Of a DNA stretch of 64,000 nucleotides, positions 52,009-61,496 are shown in pieces (the stretch's first letter is position 1; every line of letters starts with the position of its first letter). Under the pieces are notes generated by a model, which was not told the DNA's origin, made no database searches, and was given only the letters and a program-made list of their open reading frames with translations. Made by a program: the position numbers and the translations under genes. Source of the DNA: Rahnella victoriana (GTDB lineage Bacteria > Pseudomonadota > Gammaproteobacteria > Enterobacterales > Enterobacteriaceae); contig NZ_SJOJ01000030.1 in the NCBI RefSeq assembly GCF_004330295.1, forward strand, positions 1-64,000, given 5' to 3'.

Positions 52009-52916
52009 CTCACACCGAATCGCCTCTGTATCCTGCGGTCGAGGCGTTTCTGCGTTACCTGCACGTCGAACGTCAGCTCAGCCCGCTTACCACCACCAAT
52101 TACAGCCGCCAGTTAGAAGCCCTGATCGCCCTCTCCGGCGAGATCGGCATTTCCAGCTGGCAGCAACTCGATGCGCCAAAAGTCCGCATGTTACTGGCAC
52201 GCAGCAAACGCGCCGGTTTAGGGGCGTCCAGTCTGGCGCTGCGCATGTCTTCACTGCGCAGCTTTCTCGACTGGCTGGTACGTCAGGGCGTATTGAGCGC
52301 CAACCCCGCCAAAGGTATTTCTACGCCGCGCGCCCCCAAACATCTGCCGAAAAATCTTGATGTCGATGAAGTGAATAAACTGCTGGAAATCGACCTCAAC
52401 GATCCGCTTTCCGTGCGTGACCGTGCGATGCTGGAAGTGATGTACGGCGGCGGATTGCGTCTTTCGGAACTGGTGGGTATCGACTGCAAACATATCGATA
52501 TGGCCTCCGGCGAAGTGCGCGTGTTGGGGAAAGGCAGCAAAGAACGTAAAGTGCCGATTGGCCGGACGGCCGTCACCTGGCTTGAACACTGGCTGGCGCG
52601 GCGCGCTGATTTTAATCCGCAGGATGATGCGATGTTTTTGTCGAGCAAAGGCAGCCGTATTTCGGCGCGAAACGTCCAGAAACGGTTTGCCGAGTGGGGC
52701 GTGAAACAGGGCGTGAACAGCCATATCCATCCGCATAAACTGCGACATTCTTTTGCCACGCACGTGCTGGAATCCAGCGGCGATCTGCGTGCGGTACAGG
52801 AACTGCTGGGCCACGCGAATTTGTCCACCACCCAGATTTATACCCACCTCGACTTTCAACATCTGGCGACGGTTTACGACGCCGCGCATCCCCGCGCTAA
52901 ACGAGGAAAATCCTGA
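52005..52916 (+). CDS. xerC: tyrosine recombinase XerC
   Basis: A 303-residue recombinase (E. coli XerC has 298) that, with XerD, resolves chromosome dimers at dif. An N-terminal SAM-like core-binding domain is followed by the catalytic domain, with Arg in [11 protein letters not shown], Lys in [10 protein letters not shown], the [10 protein letters not shown] block, the His in [11 protein letters not shown], and the nucleophile Tyr in IYTHLD. It is part of the dapF-yigA-xerC-yigB operon. Confidence 0.96.
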   Translation: MTHTESPLYPAVEAFLRYLHVERQLSPLTTTNYSRQLEALIALSGEIGISSWQQLDAPKVRMLLARSKRAGLGASSLALRMSSLRSFLDWLVRQGVLSANPAKGISTPRAPKHLPKNLDVDEVNKLLEIDLNDPLSVRDRAMLEVMYGGGLRLSELVGIDCKHIDMASGEVRVLGKGSKERKVPIGRTAVTWLEHWLARRADFNPQDDAMFLSSKGSRISARNVQKRFAEWGVKQGVNSHIHPHKLRHSFATHVLESSGDLRAVQELLGHANLSTTQIYTHLDFQHLATVYDAAHPRAKRGKS

Positions 52917-53632
52917 TGAAGTTCTATCGTCCGCTGAAACGCATTGAAGCGATCACCTTCGATTTAGACGACACGCTGTATGACAATTACGACGTTATCC
53001 GCCGTACCGATGCTGAAACGCTGAAATCGATTCAGGGTTTCCATCCGGCGCTGGCCGACATGGCACCGGACACCATCCGCCTGATGCGCGCAGAACTGCT
53101 GGCAGAGGATGCGGAGATTTATCATGACGTCACCGAATGGCGTCGTCAGGCGGTGTTGCTGGCGATGAAGCGCGCAGGTCTGAGCGAAAGTGATGCCACG
53201 CTGGGCACAAAAGCCGCGATGGAAACCTTTGCCCTGTGGCGCAGCCGGATTTATGTTCCGGGTGAAAACCATGACGCGCTGGCGGCTCTGGCAGAACGCT
53301 GGCCTCTGGTGGGCATCACCAACGGCAATGCCGATCCGACCGCGTTTGGTTTGTCGCAATATTTGCAGTTTACCCTGCGTGCCGGTGAGCATGGCCGCGC
53401 CAAGCCTTATGCCGACATGTATAAAAAGGCCTCGCTGAAACTGGATATTCCGCTGGAAAATATCCTCCACGTCGGCGATGACCTGACGACAGACGTCGCC
53501 GGTGCCGTGCGTTGCGGGATGCAGTCATGCTGGATTAATTTGCGTGAAGGCAACCTGATGCACATTAAGGATGCCCGTCTGTTGCCGCATATTGAGATTT
53601 CGCAGTTGGCATCGCTGACAGCATTGCTATAA
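52916..53632 (+). CDS. yigB: HAD-family phosphatase YigB
   Basis: A 238-residue haloacid-dehalogenase hydrolase, the same length as E. coli YigB, which dephosphorylates FMN and other phosphates. The catalytic motif is TFDLDDTLYDN; motif II is GITNGNAD and motif IV is HVGDDLTTDV. The start overlaps the xerC stop by one base. Confidence 0.94.
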   Translation: MKFYRPLKRIEAITFDLDDTLYDNYDVIRRTDAETLKSIQGFHPALADMAPDTIRLMRAELLAEDAEIYHDVTEWRRQAVLLAMKRAGLSESDATLGTKAAMETFALWRSRIYVPGENHDALAALAERWPLVGITNGNADPTAFGLSQYLQFTLRAGEHGRAKPYADMYKKASLKLDIPLENILHVGDDLTTDVAGAVRCGMQSCWINLREGNLMHIKDARLLPHIEISQLASLTALL

Positions 53633-53649
53633 TCCCTTCTTAAATTACT

Positions 53650-53665
53650 CTGTATAAATTCACAG
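53650..53665. promoter_or_regulatory. LexA box before uvrD
   Basis: CTGTATAAATTCACAG fits the SOS operator CTG-N10-CAG and lies 64 bases before the uvrD start. E. coli uvrD is LexA-controlled by a box at a like position. Confidence 0.85.
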
Positions 53666-53729
53666 TAGAAATGCATTCACGGCGATAATCTTCGCGTGAG
53701 TGCTTTTCTCATCCTGACAAACGGTGCCT

Positions 53730-55892
53730 ATGGACGTTTCTGACCTGCTCGACAGCCTGAATGAAAAACAACGTGAAGCCGTGGCCGCGCCGCGCAGCAA
53801 TCTGTTGGTGCTGGCCGGGGCAGGCAGTGGCAAAACCCGCGTGCTGGTTCACCGCATTGCGTGGCTGCTGGCGGTCGAAAAGTGCTCGCCGTATTCCATC
53901 ATGGCGGTCACCTTTACTAACAAAGCGGCGGCAGAAATGCGCCACCGTATCGACCAGCTGATTGGCACCAGTCAGGGCGGCATGTGGATCGGTACCTTCC
54001 ACGGTCTCGCGCACCGTTTGCTGCGTGCGCACCATTTAGACGCCAATCTGCCGCAGGATTTCCAAATTCTCGACAGCGACGACCAGATGCGTCTGATCAA
54101 GCGCCTGATCAAAGCGCTGAACATCGACGATAAACAATGGCCGCCGCGTCAGGCGATGTGGTACATCAACGGCAAAAAAGACGAAGGTCTGCGCCCGCAG
54201 CATGTCGAAACCTACAACAACCCGATTGAAGCAACCTGGCTGCGGATTTATCAGGCCTATCAGGAAGCCTGTGACCGTGCCGGGCTGGTGGATTTTGCCG
54301 AACTGTTGCTGCGCGCCCACGAACTCTGGCTGAACAAGCCGCATATTTTACAGCATTACCGCGAACGCTTTACCAACCTGATGGTGGACGAATTCCAGGA
54401 CACCAACAGCATTCAGTACGCGTGGATCCGTCTGCTGGCGGGCGATAACAATAACGTGATGATCGTCGGCGACGATGACCAGTCGATCTACGGCTGGCGC
54501 GGGGCGCAGGTCGAAAACATCCAGCGTTTCCTGAAAGATTTCCCGAATGCGGAAACCATCCGTCTGGAGCAGAACTACCGCTCGACCAGCACCATCCTGA
54601 AAGCCGCCAACTCGCTGATTGAAAACAACAACGGTCGTATGGGGAAAAACCTGTGGACCGAAGACGGCGAAGGCGAGCCGATTTCACTGTATTGCGCCTT
54701 CAACGAACTGGATGAATCGCGCTTTGTGGTTAACCGCATCAAAACGTGGCAGGACAACGGCGGCGCGCTGAAAGACTGCGCCATTCTGTACCGCAGCAAC
54801 GCCCAGTCGCGTGTGCTGGAAGAAGCCTTATTGCAAATGGCGATGCCGTACCGTATTTACGGCGGGCAGCGGTTCTTCGACCGTCAGGAAATCAAAGATG
54901 CGCTGGCGTATTTGCGTCTGATGTCCAACCGTAATGACGATGCCGCATTCGAGCGCGTGGTGAACACCCCGACGCGCGGTATCGGCGACCGTACGCTGGA
55001 TGTGGTGCGCCAGACCGCCCGTGATCGTCAGCTGACCATGTGGCAGGCCACGCGCGCGCTGTTGCAGGAAAAAGTGCTGGCGGGCCGTGCCGCGTCTTCA
55101 CTGCAACGCTTTACCGAACTGGTTGACGCACTGGCGCATGAAACGGCGGATATGCCGCTGCATGTGCAGACTGACCGGGTGATCAAAGATTCCGGCCTGT
55201 TCATCATGTATGAGCAGGAGAAAGGCGAAAAAGGTCAGGCTCGTATTGAAAACTTAGAGGAACTGGTGACGGCGACGCGTCAGTTCAGCTATCAGGATGA
55301 AGACGAAGACCTGATGCCGTTGCAGGCGTTTCTGTCTCATGCCGCGCTGGAAGCGGGCGAAGGGCAGGCGGATGCCAATCAGGATGCCACGCAGCTGATG
55401 ACGCTGCACTCGGCCAAAGGGCTGGAGTTCCCGCAGGTGTTTATCGTCGGGATGGAAGAGGGCATGTTCCCGAGCCAGATGTCGCTGGAAGAAGGCGGAC
55501 GTCTGGAAGAAGAACGCCGTCTGGCCTATGTCGGTGTGACCCGCGCTATGCAGAAACTGACCCTGACCTACGCGGAAACCCGCCGTTTATACGGTAAAGA
55601 AGTCTCGCACCGTCCGTCACGTTTTGTCGGTGAATTGCCGGAAGACTGTGTCGAAGAAGTCAGGATGCGCGCCAACGTGTCACGCCCGATGAGTAACCGC
55701 AGCGTCGGCACGCCAACCAGCGTCAGCGACACCGGCTTCAAACTCGGCCAGCGCGTTATGCACCCTAAATTCGGCGAAGGCACCATCGTCAACATGGAAG
55801 GCAGCGGCGAACACAGCCGTCTGCAGGTGGCGTTTCCGGGGGAAGGGATTAAGTGGCTGGTCGCCGCCTACGCCCGCCTCGAAGCCGTCTGA
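53730..55892 (+). CDS. uvrD: DNA helicase II UvrD
   Basis: A 720-residue superfamily 1A helicase, the same length as E. coli UvrD, acting in nucleotide excision and mismatch repair. Motif I is AGAGSGKTR at about residues 29-37; others are [27 protein letters not shown] and the C-terminal Tudor-like KFGEGTIVNMEG. I use the ATG at 53730, which gives the conserved MDVSDLLDSLN; the GTG two codons upstream is an unlikely alternative. Expression is probably SOS-inducible through the LexA box. Confidence 0.97.
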   Translation: MDVSDLLDSLNEKQREAVAAPRSNLLVLAGAGSGKTRVLVHRIAWLLAVEKCSPYSIMAVTFTNKAAAEMRHRIDQLIGTSQGGMWIGTFHGLAHRLLRAHHLDANLPQDFQILDSDDQMRLIKRLIKALNIDDKQWPPRQAMWYINGKKDEGLRPQHVETYNNPIEATWLRIYQAYQEACDRAGLVDFAELLLRAHELWLNKPHILQHYRERFTNLMVDEFQDTNSIQYAWIRLLAGDNNNVMIVGDDDQSIYGWRGAQVENIQRFLKDFPNAETIRLEQNYRSTSTILKAANSLIENNNGRMGKNLWTEDGEGEPISLYCAFNELDESRFVVNRIKTWQDNGGALKDCAILYRSNAQSRVLEEALLQMAMPYRIYGGQRFFDRQEIKDALAYLRLMSNRNDDAAFERVVNTPTRGIGDRTLDVVRQTARDRQLTMWQATRALLQEKVLAGRAASSLQRFTELVDALAHETADMPLHVQTDRVIKDSGLFIMYEQEKGEKGQARIENLEELVTATRQFSYQDEDEDLMPLQAFLSHAALEAGEGQADANQDATQLMTLHSAKGLEFPQVFIVGMEEGMFPSQMSLEEGGRLEEERRLAYVGVTRAMQKLTLTYAETRRLYGKEVSHRPSRFVGELPEDCVEEVRMRANVSRPMSNRSVGTPTSVSDTGFKLGQRVMHPKFGEGTIVNMEGSGEHSRLQVAFPGEGIKWLVAAYARLEAV

Positions 55893-55900
55893 TTTTTAAC

Positions 55901-56025
55901 TCCCTCCCCTGCGAAGGGGAGGGTTGGGGTGGGGTATTAAGGTCAAAAACCAACGTTTAAGCGCGCTTAATCTCCTGTTTTGTCTGTAAAACCCCCTCCC
56001 ATCCTCCCCCTTCGCAGGGGGAGGA
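55901..56025. repeat. REPIN-like pair of inverted GC-rich palindromes
   Basis: Hairpin CCCTCCCC-TGCGAA-GGGGAGGG (55902-55923), followed by GTTGGGGTGGGG, is mirrored by CCCCCTCCCAT and hairpin CCTCCCCC-TTCGCA-GGGGGAGG (56003-56024). The two units are inverted copies of one sequence with a spacer of about 55 bases. This is the layout of a REP doublet (REPIN). It also sits where the convergent uvrD and cupin genes need a terminator. Confidence 0.7.
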
Positions 56026-56034
56026 GCCGAAAGG

Positions 56035-56511
56035 TCAGAGGCTAAAAGTTTCACCCACTTCGGCTTTCGCATACCATTCCAGCGTTTCTTTTACGCCTGC
56101 TTCGCCTTCCGGCGGGGTGCCTGGCAGATAATCTTGTTCCTGTACCGGCTGATACGCGCCGTGTTTCACTTCAAAAATCACACCGCCTTCGTCGAGGGAT
56201 AACACGCTGTGCCAGGTATTGGCCGGGATTTCCAGCAGACGGGTTTCTGCACCGAGCCACAGGCGTTCGGTGACTTTACCGCTGATATCGTAAATCAGCA
56301 CCAGAAAGCGGCCGCGCAGCGCGGTCAGCATTTCCCACGTATGCGGATGGCGGTGAATACGCACGTACGTGCCGGGTTCCATGGCGATCGCCAGACGCTG
56401 GACTGCGTCTTCCGGTGCCGGGTGGATATTCAGATTCTGACGCAGTCGCGGCGAATTCGCCGCCTGCGTGATCAGGTCACACAAGGTGTCTTGGTTTATC
56501 TGCTTAATCAT
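56035..56511 (-). CDS. WbuC-family cupin protein
   Basis: A 158-residue cupin-fold protein. Metal-site histidines are in YVRIHRHPHTWEMLTAL and near IPANTWHSVLSL. It resembles the WbuC family often found in O-antigen loci, whose activity is not established. The ATG at 56511 gives a compact protein beginning MIKQINQDTL; a longer reading to 56583 lacks a ribosome site. E. coli has no gene here between uvrD and corA. Confidence 0.78.
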   Translation of the reverse strand: MIKQINQDTLCDLITQAANSPRLRQNLNIHPAPEDAVQRLAIAMEPGTYVRIHRHPHTWEMLTALRGRFLVLIYDISGKVTERLWLGAETRLLEIPANTWHSVLSLDEGGVIFEVKHGAYQPVQEQDYLPGTPPEGEAGVKETLEWYAKAEVGETFSL

Positions 56512-56644
56512 GTTGGGTTCTGAAAGTGTGAGGAAATCCGGGCATTGAGTGTAGCCAAAAAAGCGCCTTCCGATAAGCCGCAAAAGGTGAACCGGTCAGC
56601 CTGAATTTTATGCATAAATGTTGCCAGTATAGATTTGTTCGCGG

Positions 56645-56674
56645 TTGACAGTCTTTTTACTCCCGGCGTAACAT
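56645..56674 (+). promoter_or_regulatory. candidate corA promoter
   Basis: TTGACA at 56645-56650 and TAACAT at 56669-56674 are 18 bases apart. Transcription would start near 56681, just before the ribosome site of the leader ORF. Confidence 0.6.
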
Positions 56675-56705
56675 GCGCGCACTATTATCAATGAGGAACT
56701 TCGCC

Positions 56706-56762
56706 TTGGACACACCCAGTAGATACTGGCTCAATAACCTGTTCATCAGGTACCACTTCTAA
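56706..56762 (+). CDS. putative corA leader peptide (CorL-like)
   Basis: An 18-codon ORF starting with TTG, preceded by the strong ribosome site TGAGGAA at about 8 bases, encoding MDTPSRYWLNNLFIRYHF. It lies near the start of a long corA leader. It is followed by two hairpins: CTAAGGCC / GGCCTTAG (56759-56789), which includes the stop codon, and CAGCGAC / GTCGCTG (56797-56819). In Salmonella, translation of a short ORF, corL, in the corA leader controls Rho-dependent termination. Position fits; I could not compare the peptide with CorL. Confidence 0.6.
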   Translation: MDTPSRYWLNNLFIRYHF

Positions 56763-56929
56763 GGCCCTCCTCTTTGCTGATGGCCTTAGTGGTTGTCAGC
56801 GACCCCCGTTCTGTCGCTGTGAGTCAGATCTGAACATGGTCTGAATTACGCCGGTGACACGTCTCACCCCGTGATTTTCTGTGCTTCAACGCGTTGTCCA
56901 CTTTCCGTCATTCTTGGGAGAACGGGCAC

Positions 56930-57880
56930 ATGCTGAGTGCTTTTAAATTAGAAAACAGCCGCTTATCCCGTTTAGAGCTGGACGAGTCAGACGATCTCAA
57001 AACCTCATTGTGGGTTGATTTGGTTGAGCCGGACGATCAGGAACGTGAGCGTGTTCAATGTGAATTAGGGCAAAGCCTGGCGACACGTCCTGAACTGGAC
57101 GACATCGAAGCCTCTGCACGTTTTTTTGAAGACGAAGACGGTCTGCACATTCACTCCTTCTTTTATTACGAAGATGCCGACGATCATGCCGGTAACAGCA
57201 CCGTCGCCTTTACCGTGCGCGAAGGCCGTCTGTATACCCTGCGTGAACGCGAATTACCGGCGTTTCGTCTCTACCGTATGCGTGCCCGCAACCAGAAACT
57301 GGTCGATGGTAATGCCTATGAACTGCTGCTGGATCTGTTCGAAACCAAAATCGAACAGCTGGCGGATGAAATCGAAAATATCTACAGCGATCTGGAAAAA
57401 CTCAGCCGGGTGATCATGGAAGGGCATCAGGGCGACGAATACGACGCCGCGCTTTCCACGCTCGCCGAGCTTGAAGATATCGGCTGGAAAGTCCGTTTGT
57501 GTCTGATGGATACCCAGCGCGCCCTCAACTTCCTGGTGCGTAAAGCCCGCTTACCGGCAGGTCAGCTGGAGCAGGCGCGTGAAGTGTTACGCGATATCGA
57601 ATCCCTGCTGCCGCACAACGAATCCCTGTTCCAGAAAGTGAACTTCCTGATGCAGGCGGCGATGGGCTTTATCAACATCGAGCAGAACCGCATTATCAAG
57701 ATTTTCTCGGTGGTATCCGTGGTCTTCCTGCCGCCTACGCTGGTGGCATCCAGCTACGGGATGAACTTTGAATTCATGCCGGAACTGAAATGGTCATTTG
57801 GTTATCCGGGTGCGATTGCCTTGATGATCCTCGCCGGGCTGGCGCCTTATTTATACTTCAAACGTAAAAACTGGTTATAA
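56930..57880 (+). CDS. corA: magnesium/nickel/cobalt transporter CorA
   Basis: A 316-residue pentameric channel, the same length as E. coli CorA. The large cytoplasmic domain is acidic and binds Mg. Two membrane helices at the C-terminus flank the filter motif YGMNF in [14 protein letters not shown], and the end is [10 protein letters not shown]. The ATG at 56930 (MLSAFKLEN) is the conserved start. A leader of about 250 nt with a small ORF and hairpins suggests control within the 5' region. Confidence 0.96.
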   Translation: MLSAFKLENSRLSRLELDESDDLKTSLWVDLVEPDDQERERVQCELGQSLATRPELDDIEASARFFEDEDGLHIHSFFYYEDADDHAGNSTVAFTVREGRLYTLRERELPAFRLYRMRARNQKLVDGNAYELLLDLFETKIEQLADEIENIYSDLEKLSRVIMEGHQGDEYDAALSTLAELEDIGWKVRLCLMDTQRALNFLVRKARLPAGQLEQAREVLRDIESLLPHNESLFQKVNFLMQAAMGFINIEQNRIIKIFSVVSVVFLPPTLVASSYGMNFEFMPELKWSFGYPGAIALMILAGLAPYLYFKRKNWL

Positions 57881-57886
57881 CCGACC

Positions 57887-58954
57887 ATGTTGATGGAAAG
57901 GATGGCGCCGGCGGGGCAGTGGGTGATCCTCGTCGTTTCCTCACTGATTCTGGGCATTATTTTTCAAACCTTCCATGTGCCTGCTGCGCTTCTGCTCGGG
58001 CCGATGATTGTCGGCGTCGTCATGGGCCTGCTGGGCGCCAGCGTGCGTATTCACCCGCTGTTTTTCAAAATATCGCAGGGCGTGCTGGGCTGTATGATCG
58101 CGCAAAGCCTGTCGCCCTCGATTCTCCCGCCGTTACTCAATGACTGGCCGCTGGTGCTGATGGTGCTGGTGGCGACGCTGCTCGCCAGCGGGCTTTCCGG
58201 CTGGCTGCTGGTGCGGTTCAGTCAGTTGCCCGGCCCGACCGGTGCGTGGGGATCGTCACCCGGCGGTGCCAGCGCAATGGTGGCGATGGCCGGTGATTTC
58301 GGTGCGGATGTCCGTCTGGTGGCATTTATGCAGTATCTGAGGGTGCTGTTTGTCGCCACCGCTGCCGCCTTTGTCGCCCGCATGGCGATGGGTGACAGCG
58401 CCTCGCTGGCGGCCGTCGTGGTCTGGTTCCCGCCGCTCACCTGGCGTTTCTTTGTGACGGTCTTTCTGGCGGTTGCCGGTGTCTGGCTGGGGCCGCGCCT
58501 GCGCATTCCTTCCGGCGCGTTGCTGCTTCCGGCGATTGTCGGCGCGGTGTTGCATTCCACCGGTACCGTGACCCTGGAAGTGCCGGAATGGCTGCTGGCG
58601 ATGGCTTATACGCTGATTGGCTGGAGTGTCGGATTGCGCTTCACGCGACCCATTTTCAAACTGGCTTTGCGTACGCTGCCGCAGATGATTGCCTCGATTA
58701 TCGGGCTGATGCTGATTTGCGGGGGAATGGCGTGGGTGCTGACCAAACTGCTGCACGTCGATATGCTGACGGCGTATCTGGCGACCAGCCCGGGCGGGCT
58801 GGACACCGTGGCGATTATTGCGGCGGGCAGCCATGCGGATTTAGGTTTTGTGATGGCGATGCAAACGTTGCGTCTGATCACCATCCTCGCCACCGGTCCC
58901 GCTATGGCGCGCTTTATCTCACGCAGCGCTGTGCCCGCTTCTCCCCCGTCGTAA
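57887..58954 (+). CDS. AbrB-family membrane protein
   Basis: A 355-residue polytopic protein with about 10 membrane segments, of the AbrB (ammonia monooxygenase-like) family. Each half carries the family motif: GAWGSSPGGASAMVAMAGDFG and ATSPGGLDTVAIIAAGSHAD. E. coli AbrB was named as a putative regulator of aidB; the function is really unknown. It begins 6 bases after corA, so it is probably read from the corA transcript. Later ATG codons at 57893 or 57902 are also possible. E. coli has yigF/yigG here. Confidence 0.8.
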   Translation: MLMERMAPAGQWVILVVSSLILGIIFQTFHVPAALLLGPMIVGVVMGLLGASVRIHPLFFKISQGVLGCMIAQSLSPSILPPLLNDWPLVLMVLVATLLASGLSGWLLVRFSQLPGPTGAWGSSPGGASAMVAMAGDFGADVRLVAFMQYLRVLFVATAAAFVARMAMGDSASLAAVVVWFPPLTWRFFVTVFLAVAGVWLGPRLRIPSGALLLPAIVGAVLHSTGTVTLEVPEWLLAMAYTLIGWSVGLRFTRPIFKLALRTLPQMIASIIGLMLICGGMAWVLTKLLHVDMLTAYLATSPGGLDTVAIIAAGSHADLGFVMAMQTLRLITILATGPAMARFISRSAVPASPPS

Positions 58955-59833
58955 ACGGCCCTGCGTATAGAGCGCATCGCTGATAAAGCACAGCAGACCT
59001 GCCCAGATAAAGCCGAAGGTGATGAGCTGGGAGGCGTTAACGGTTTCACCGTAAAACACCACGGCCAGCAGGAACATCAGGGTCGGCCCGAGATACTGGA
59101 AAAAGCCCAGTGTGGACAGTTTCAGCCGGGCAGCTGCGGCGGTGAAGAACAGCAACGGGATGGTGGTGATAATCCCGGCGGCCATCAGCAGCAGATCCAG
59201 CGACCACGGATTCGCGGACAGATTGCTGGTCGGGCTGTTGGCGATAAAGAACAGGTAAATCCCGGCGACCGGCAGCAGCCACAGGGTTTCAATCAGCATG
59301 CCGGTTTGGGAATCCACACCGATTTTTTTACGCAGCAGACCGTAAAACGCAAAGGTCAGCGACAGCCCGATGGCGATGATCGGCACCGAGCCGAAAATCC
59401 ACACCTGTACCAGCACACCGGCGAACGCCAGCGCCACGGCAAACCATTGCAAACTCCGGAATCTTTCCCGCAAAAACAACATGCCGAGCACCACATTGAC
59501 CAGCGGATTGATAAAGTAGCCGAGGCTGGCTTCCAGAATGTGATTATGGTTAATCGCCCAGATAAAAATCAGCCAGTTGCTGCCGACCAGCAGGGCGGTG
59601 ATCAGTAACATGACGACTTTCTTCGGCTGTGCGAACACCCGCCGGACATCGCCCCAGCTGCGGCTGACCGACAGAAGCACTAACATGAAGAAGAAAGACC
59701 AGATCACCCGGTGCGTCAGAATTTCATCCGCCGGAACCTGTTTGATGAGTTTGAAATACGCCGGTGCGATCCCCCAGATCAGATAGGCGATAAAGGCAAA
59801 AATAATACCTTGCCGGGTACGTTGTGCGTCCAT
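58919..59833 (-). CDS. rarD: EamA-family permease RarD
   Basis: A 304-residue protein (E. coli RarD has 296) with 10 predicted membrane segments and two EamA repeats. The opening TRQGIIFAFIAYLIWGIAPAYF and EASLGYFINPLVNVVLGM are conserved. It is named for a chloramphenicol-sensitivity phenotype; the substrate is unknown. Its 3' end overlaps the convergent AbrB-family gene by 36 bases. Confidence 0.93.
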   Translation of the reverse strand: MDAQRTRQGIIFAFIAYLIWGIAPAYFKLIKQVPADEILTHRVIWSFFFMLVLLSVSRSWGDVRRVFAQPKKVVMLLITALLVGSNWLIFIWAINHNHILEASLGYFINPLVNVVLGMLFLRERFRSLQWFAVALAFAGVLVQVWIFGSVPIIAIGLSLTFAFYGLLRKKIGVDSQTGMLIETLWLLPVAGIYLFFIANSPTSNLSANPWSLDLLLMAAGIITTIPLLFFTAAAARLKLSTLGFFQYLGPTLMFLLAVVFYGETVNASQLITFGFIWAGLLCFISDALYTQGRLRRGRSGHSAA

Positions 59834-59881
59834 GTGGGTACCTGAAAAAAGAGTAAGGAAAGAAGCGGAGTTTACCTGATA

Positions 59882-60364
59882 TCAGCCGACCATATAGGTT
59901 GCTGTAGTGGTCGCAATATGAATACCGGTGTCGCTATGTAGATCTACGCGTGCCACGGACACTTTATTCCCGGCGCGGATCAGGCTGGCCGAGGCAATAA
60001 AATATTCGCCACGGCCCGGTCGCAGGTAATCCACGCGCAAGTCAATGGTGCCCATTTTGGCTAAACGCTGGCGCATTTCCGCTTCCAGTAACGGGTGATC
60101 CGGCTTGTCGCGGCGGATCAGCGAACTGGTGACACACACCAGACCGGCGGCGACATCCAGCACGGCGGCGATCACACCCCCGTGTAAGATTTTTTGTGCG
60201 GCGTTGCCGACCAGTTTGGTCTGATTGGCAAATTTCAGCTCTGCATAATCGCAGTCGAGACGTTTGAGTTCGAGCCCGAGTTCGCGGTTAAACGGCATAT
60301 CGTAAACGAAAATATTGCCGATCAGTTGCAGGGCGGCCTCGTGGCTGAGGGATGAAGCAGACAT
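59882..60364 (-). CDS. yigI: hotdog-fold thioesterase YigI
   Basis: A 160-residue protein (E. coli YigI has 155) of the PaaI-like thioesterase group. The hotdog motif is [17 protein letters not shown] and the strand [12 protein letters not shown] follows. YigI in E. coli has been described as a medium/long-chain acyl-CoA thioesterase. It is upstream of rarD on the same strand, separated by 48 bases. Confidence 0.92.
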   Translation of the reverse strand: MSASSLSHEAALQLIGNIFVYDMPFNRELGLELKRLDCDYAELKFANQTKLVGNAAQKILHGGVIAAVLDVAAGLVCVTSSLIRRDKPDHPLLEAEMRQRLAKMGTIDLRVDYLRPGRGEYFIASASLIRAGNKVSVARVDLHSDTGIHIATTTATYMVG

Positions 60365-60617
60365 GAATAAATTCCTGACGAAAACAAGTGAGCCGTATGT
60401 TCGCCGAAAAGGTTAACGGATTGTTGATTTTAGGTGCGGGGCGACGGGATTTCTAGCCAGCAAAGGATAAATGTATTCAATACTCATGCTGGCATGATTT
60501 TGCGTGTAAAATGCCCTGCTTTGGGGTTTCCTGACGTGAGTCAGCAAAAAAATCCGGCCGGGCAACTGGCTTATATTAAATAATGAATTGTTCACTTTAG
60601 GGCGAGGGTACGGAAGA

Positions 60618-61496
60618 ATGCGTAAAAATTGGGCTGTCGGAGCCACCATGCTGGCGATGCCATTACTGGGCCATGCAGCAGAAGCCACCGTGCAGGAAGT
60701 GCATGATAAACCTGCGGTGCGCGGCAGTATTATTGCGAATATGTTGCAGGAACACGACAACCCGTTCACGTTGTATCCTTACGAACCGAACTACCTGATT
60801 TACACCGATACCAGCAATATCAATAAGAAAGCGATCCAGTCTTATGACTGGGCAGACAATGCGCGTCATGATGAAGTGGAATTCCAACTCAGCCTGGCCT
60901 TCCCGCTGTGGCGTGGCATTGCGGGTGAAAACTCGGTGCTGGGCGCGTCGTATACCCAGAAATCCTTCTGGCAGCTTTCCAACAGCGGACAGTCTTCACC
61001 CTTCCGTGAGACCAACTACGAGCCGCAACTGTTCCTCGCCTGGGCAACGGATTACGATTTCCTTGGCTGGACAATGCGTGAAGCCGAATACGGTGTGGCT
61101 CATCAGTCCAACGGCCGCTCAGACCCGACATCCCGCAGCTGGAACCGTGTCTACGCGCGCTTTATGGCGCAGAACGGCAACTGGCAGGTTGATCTCAAAC
61201 CCTGGTATCGCATTCCGGAAAGTGACAAAAACGACGACAACCCGGACATCACCAAGTACATGGGGTATTACCGTCTGAAAGTAGGCTATGCGTGGGGCGA
61301 AAGCGTGTTCAGCGTCGAAAGCCGTTACAACTGGAATACCGGTTACGGCGGCGCAACCACCGGCTGGAGCTACCCGATTTCCAAACAGGTACGCTTCTAT
61401 ACGCAGGTCTTCAGCGGTTACGGCGAGTCGTTGATCGACTACAATCACCGTCAGACGCGCATCGGTGTGGGCATTATGCTTAACGACATCATGTAA
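60618..61496 (+). CDS. pldA: outer membrane phospholipase A
   Basis: A 292-residue outer-membrane beta-barrel (E. coli PldA has 289), with a signal peptide ending about residue 20 (LLGHAA). The catalytic His, Ser and Asn lie in HQSNGRSDPTSRSWNR, and the C-terminal strand RIGVGIMLNDIM ends the barrel. It hydrolyses phospholipids that reach the outer leaflet when the membrane is damaged. The ATG at 60618 has GGAAG upstream; 10 more residues are possible from 60588 but are not conserved. Confidence 0.95.
   Translation: MRKNWAVGATMLAMPLLGHAAEATVQEVHDKPAVRGSIIANMLQEHDNPFTLYPYEPNYLIYTDTSNINKKAIQSYDWADNARHDEVEFQLSLAFPLWRGIAGENSVLGASYTQKSFWQLSNSGQSSPFRETNYEPQLFLAWATDYDFLGWTMREAEYGVAHQSNGRSDPTSRSWNRVYARFMAQNGNWQVDLKPWYRIPESDKNDDNPDITKYMGYYRLKVGYAWGESVFSVESRYNWNTGYGGATTGWSYPISKQVRFYTQVFSGYGESLIDYNHRQTRIGVGIMLNDIM

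Noticed and set aside
58256-58834. 192-residue Arg/Gln-rich ORF antisense to the AbrB-family gene
   Set aside because: The composition is that expected from reading a hydrophobic membrane gene backward; no start signal.
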